This document shows, piece after piece, positions 63,093 through 64,000 of a stretch of 64,000 nucleotides of DNA. How positions within the stretch are numbered: position 1 is the first letter of the stretch; each line of letters begins with the position of its first letter. This stretch comes from Gillisella vitis (GTDB taxonomy: Bacteria > Pseudomonadota > Alphaproteobacteria > Rhizobiales > Rhizobiaceae): positions 62,001-126,000 of the forward strand of contig NZ_LMVL02000003.1 of NCBI RefSeq assembly GCF_001541345.2, read 5' to 3'. The notes under the pieces were generated by a model. The model saw nothing but the letters and a program-made list of their open reading frames with translations, was not told the DNA's origin and searched no databases. Position numbers and translations under genes: made by a program.

Positions 63093-63713
63093 ATGACAGA
63101 AAACCATTCTTCGATTCGATCCATCTGCGTTTATTGTGGCTCACGGCCCGGGCGTGATCCCGATTACATGGCTGCGGGCCGCACACTTGGCCACTCGATT
63201 GCCGCCCATGGCCTGCGCCTCGTCTATGGCGGCGGCACCAAGGGCATCATGGGTGCCGTTGCCAGCGGCGTGTTGGACGCGGGTGGCCAGGTGACGGGCA
63301 TCATACCCGAATTCCTGGTCGATATGGAGGCCACACGTCATTCTCTCGGTCAGTTGAATGAATTGATCATTACTGAGGACATGCATCAGCGCAAGCACAA
63401 GATGTTCGAGCGCGCCGATGCCTTTGTGACCCTGCCGGGCGGTATCGGCACGCTGGAAGAAATCGTCGAGATCATGACCTGGGGCCAGCTTGGCCGTCAT
63501 GAAAAGCCGATGGTCTTTGCCAATGTCAACGGTTTCTGGGACCCGATGCTGGAGCTGATCACCCATATGCGCCAGGAGGGCTTCGTCCATACCGGCCATA
63601 AGGTGCAGCCGCTGGTGATTGACGAGATCGAGGCTATCGTGCCGACGATTGTCGATCGCTGGGAAGAACTCGGTCGCATCTCCGGCGATGCGGAGCTGTT
63701 GTCAAAGCTCTGA
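63093..63713 (+). CDS. LOG family protein (cytokinin riboside 5'-monophosphate phosphoribohydrolase-like)
   Basis: A 206-residue lysine-decarboxylase-like fold enzyme of the LOG family. The key motif PGGIGTLEE is present (LPGGIGTLEEIVEIMTW), preceded by ICVYCGSRPG and LVYGGGTKGIMG. LOG proteins cleave nucleoside monophosphates and in plant-linked bacteria can release active cytokinin, but many are general AMP-type hydrolases. The ATG at 63093 has no good ribosome site; a TTG at 63021 is the alternative. Its last 12 nt overlap the rarD-like gene on the other strand. Confidence 0.92.
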   Translation: MTENHSSIRSICVYCGSRPGRDPDYMAAGRTLGHSIAAHGLRLVYGGGTKGIMGAVASGVLDAGGQVTGIIPEFLVDMEATRHSLGQLNELIITEDMHQRKHKMFERADAFVTLPGGIGTLEEIVEIMTWGQLGRHEKPMVFANVNGFWDPMLELITHMRQEGFVHTGHKVQPLVIDEIEAIVPTIVDRWEELGRISGDAELLSKL

Positions 63714-64000
63714 TCGGCGTCGTTTCAGCATCGGTAAGGTATAGATGACCAGGGCCACCCAGATCAGCGGGAAGGCAATGGCCTTGGCAGTGCTGAATTC
63801 TTCGCGAAACAGGAAGACGGCGATCAGGAAAATCATCGTCGGGGCGATATATTGCATAATGCCGATGGTGGAGAGACGCAGGAGCTTGGCGCCATTGGCG
63901 TAGAGGATCAGCGGCACGGCCGTGACCAACCCGCTTGAGGCCAGTAGCACGGTATTATTGAACATGCTGGCATCCGGCGAACCCAGGAAATGCGACTGGC
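63702..64000 (-). CDS. RarD/EamA-family permease, truncated by window edge
   Basis: The C-terminal part (about 99 residues visible) of a drug/metabolite-transporter-family membrane protein. The frame is open past an internal ATG at 63965 to the window end (HFLGSPDASM before it), and the segment VTAVPLILYANGAKLLRLST, IGIMQYIAPTMIFLIAVFLF is diagnostic of RarD. The upstream 5' part is outside the window. Convergent with the LOG gene. Confidence 0.88.
   Translation of the reverse strand, partial: QSHFLGSPDASMFNNTVLLASSGLVTAVPLILYANGAKLLRLSTIGIMQYIAPTMIFLIAVFLFREEFSTAKAIAFPLIWVALVIYTLPMLKRRRSEL

Overview
The window is ordinary chromosomal DNA of a member of the Rhizobiaceae (Alphaproteobacteria), most likely an Agrobacterium/Allorhizobium-type organism. 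The pointers are two tandem RopA/Omp2-type alphaproteobacterial porins, a bifunctional Rsh alarmone enzyme behind rpoZ, the lepB-rnc-era-recO cluster, phosphatidylserine synthase beside phosphatidylserine decarboxylase, DUF3563, DUF1127 and TIGR02301 proteins, and a dispersed palindrome of a type I associate with rhizobial genomes. Species assignment is inference. I see no prophage, insertion sequence, CRISPR array or conjugation genes.

Layout. 1-5.6 kb: 5'-truncated cyclopropane fatty acid synthase, MgtE magnesium transporter, an MFS exporter and a lipid kinase. 5.6-10.9 kb: a four-gene peptide ABC importer (binding protein, two permeases, fused double ATPase). 11.2-14.1 kb: divergent glutamine-synthetase-like and class III aminotransferase genes, probably polyamine catabolism. 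14.1-15.1 kb: a histidine-rich PadR (YqjI-like) repressor with a DUF2218 partner and a perfect palindromic operator candidate. 15.1-18.7 kb: GT39 and GT2 glycosyltransferases plus a divergent LPG-synthase-type membrane protein, probably envelope glycolipid modification. 18.7-26.4 kb: AMP nucleosidase, GST, small proteins, a HisC-like aminotransferase, two PilZ proteins and a ferredoxin-reductase-type flavoprotein. 26.8-29.9 kb: tandem porins and tRNA-Ser(GCU). 29.9-36.3 kb: hydrolase, soluble lytic transglycosylase, dapA, smpB, DUF1127 and Ada. 36.4-39.2 kb: a soluble globin-coupled chemoreceptor, a candidate structured RNA and an NYN-domain protein. 39.5-47.9 kb: rpoZ-rsh, then lepB-rnc-era, an AbrB-family transporter and recO. 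48-56.7 kb: MOSC, HD hydrolases, an EF-hand protein, a Cys phosphatase, YgfZ, exported proteins, NUDIX and SRAP. 56.9-64 kb: pssA-psd, Atm1-type ABC exporter, LysM protein, LOG protein and a truncated RarD-type permease.

Functionally the window is rich in envelope biogenesis (CFA synthase, pssA/psd, lipid kinase, GT39/GT2, porins, Slt, LysM) and in stress and signalling functions (Rsh, PilZ pair, globin chemoreceptor, Ada, SRAP, GST, DUF1127, YgfZ). The most interesting unexplained item is a rod-like, long-range-paired RNA candidate at about 38404-38523 on the minus strand, with promoter-like tandem TATATC elements and a U-rich 3' end. Others are the YqjI-like PadR/DUF2218 cassette with its 18-bp palindrome, the canonical/degenerate PilZ pair, the Met/Gly/Ser-rich EF-hand protein, the gene-conversion signature in the porins, and the lack of acpS between rsh and lepB.
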